Shown here: positions 63,830 through 64,000 of the stretch, piece by piece
Numbering within the stretch: position 1 is the first letter of the stretch
Layout of the letters: each line of letters begins with the position of its first letter
Assembly (NCBI GenBank): GCA_017165825.1
Contig: CM029385.1
Location: forward strand, 30,001 to 94,000
Direction of reading: 5' to 3'
From: Hepsetus odoe
Taxonomy: Eukaryota > Chordata > Actinopteri > Characiformes > Hepsetidae
DNA: 64,000 nt
Notes under the pieces: model-generated
Database searches by the model: none
What the model was told of the DNA's origin: nothing
Seen by the model: the letters and a program-made list of their open reading frames with translations, nothing else
Program-made: the position numbers and the translations under genes

Positions 63830-63965
63830 CCAAAGATACAGGGCAGAGATGGATTATGGGTTGGAGATACAGGACGAGATGGATTATGGGTTATGGAGAT
63901 ACAGGACGAGATGGATTATGGGTTATGGAGATACAGGACGAGATGGATTATGGGTTTTGGATAGA
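63830..63965. repeat. 33-bp tandem repeat at window end
   Basis: About four units of GAGATACAGGACGAGATGGA plus TTATGGGTTATG, the first diverged. Confidence 0.85.
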
Positions 63966-64000
63966 TCTTGCTAGATTTCAGTTTTGGCCCTTTATTCACC

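Overview
This is vertebrate, almost certainly teleost fish, nuclear DNA. The evidence is (i) interrupted exons with GT/AG borders, (ii) a run of NLR-type leucine-rich-repeat exons of the kind massively expanded in fish, (iii) a butyrophilin-like immunoglobulin exon, (iv) fish-type retroelements (Rex1/CR1-, L2- and RTE-like LINEs, tRNA-derived SINEs, Ty3/Gypsy LTRs, gamma/epsilon-like endogenous retroviruses) and (v) very abundant (CA)n/(TG)n microsatellites. An ostariophysan (catfish-like) source is plausible from the SINE style but is only an inference. Three 500-base N runs are assembly gaps. No bacterial genes, rRNA, functional tRNA or CRISPR array was seen. Apart from short exons, almost every long open frame belongs to a decayed mobile element.

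Region by region. 1-13.0 kb: plus-strand pieces of a butyrophilin-like IgSF locus. There are two diverged copies of the 5' region (one with a damaged signal-peptide exon at 1.01 kb, one with an intact one at 9.52 kb), an Ig V exon at 3.64 kb cut by a LINE, and a 33-bp exon at 12.96 kb. These are interleaved with LINEs, SINEs and solo LTRs. 13-16.7 kb: RTE and L2 LINE debris. 16.66-32.95 kb: a nest of minus-strand retroelements. An outer endogenous retrovirus (ERV2: LTR, env, integrase, RNase H, protease, gag, LTR remnant) is split by a second one (ERV1: gag, protease, a 2H-phosphoesterase-like segment, RT, RNase H, integrase, LTR). ERV1 gag is in turn split by a 4-kb L2 LINE flanked by a 9-bp duplication and carrying a SINE. 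33.7-37.3 kb: minus-strand NLR LRR exons with two 33-bp minisatellites. 38-43.8 kb: Gypsy LTR/gag/protease, a decayed hAT transposase, an LDL-receptor-class-A-rich region ending at a polypurine tract and LTR, an L1-like fragment and another LTR. 43.9-46.7 kb: an RTE fragment and an inverted copy of the butyrophilin-like 5' region. 46.7-51.8 kb: ERV2-family gag/protease remnants, an RTE LINE with a long endonuclease frame, and a microsatellite. 52.3-58.4 kb: three plus-strand coiled-coil exons (possibly CCDC171-like) inside a tandemly duplicated, LINE-filled segment. 58.4-64 kb: minisatellites, an L2 fragment and SINEs.

How it fits together. The host content consists of fragments of three loci: a butyrophilin-like and an NLR immune locus plus a coiled-coil gene. 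No complete host gene is visible. Insertions with readable target-site duplications give a relative history: L2 -> ERV2 -> ERV1 -> L2 -> SINE in one nest, and ERV1-type LTR -> Gypsy solo LTR in another. The most unusual items are the two-histidine (H-x-T-hydrophobic) domain between protease and RT of ERV1, the LDL-A cysteine-rich region just upstream of a retroelement 3' end, and the loss of a coding exon from one copy of the 52-58 kb tandem duplication.
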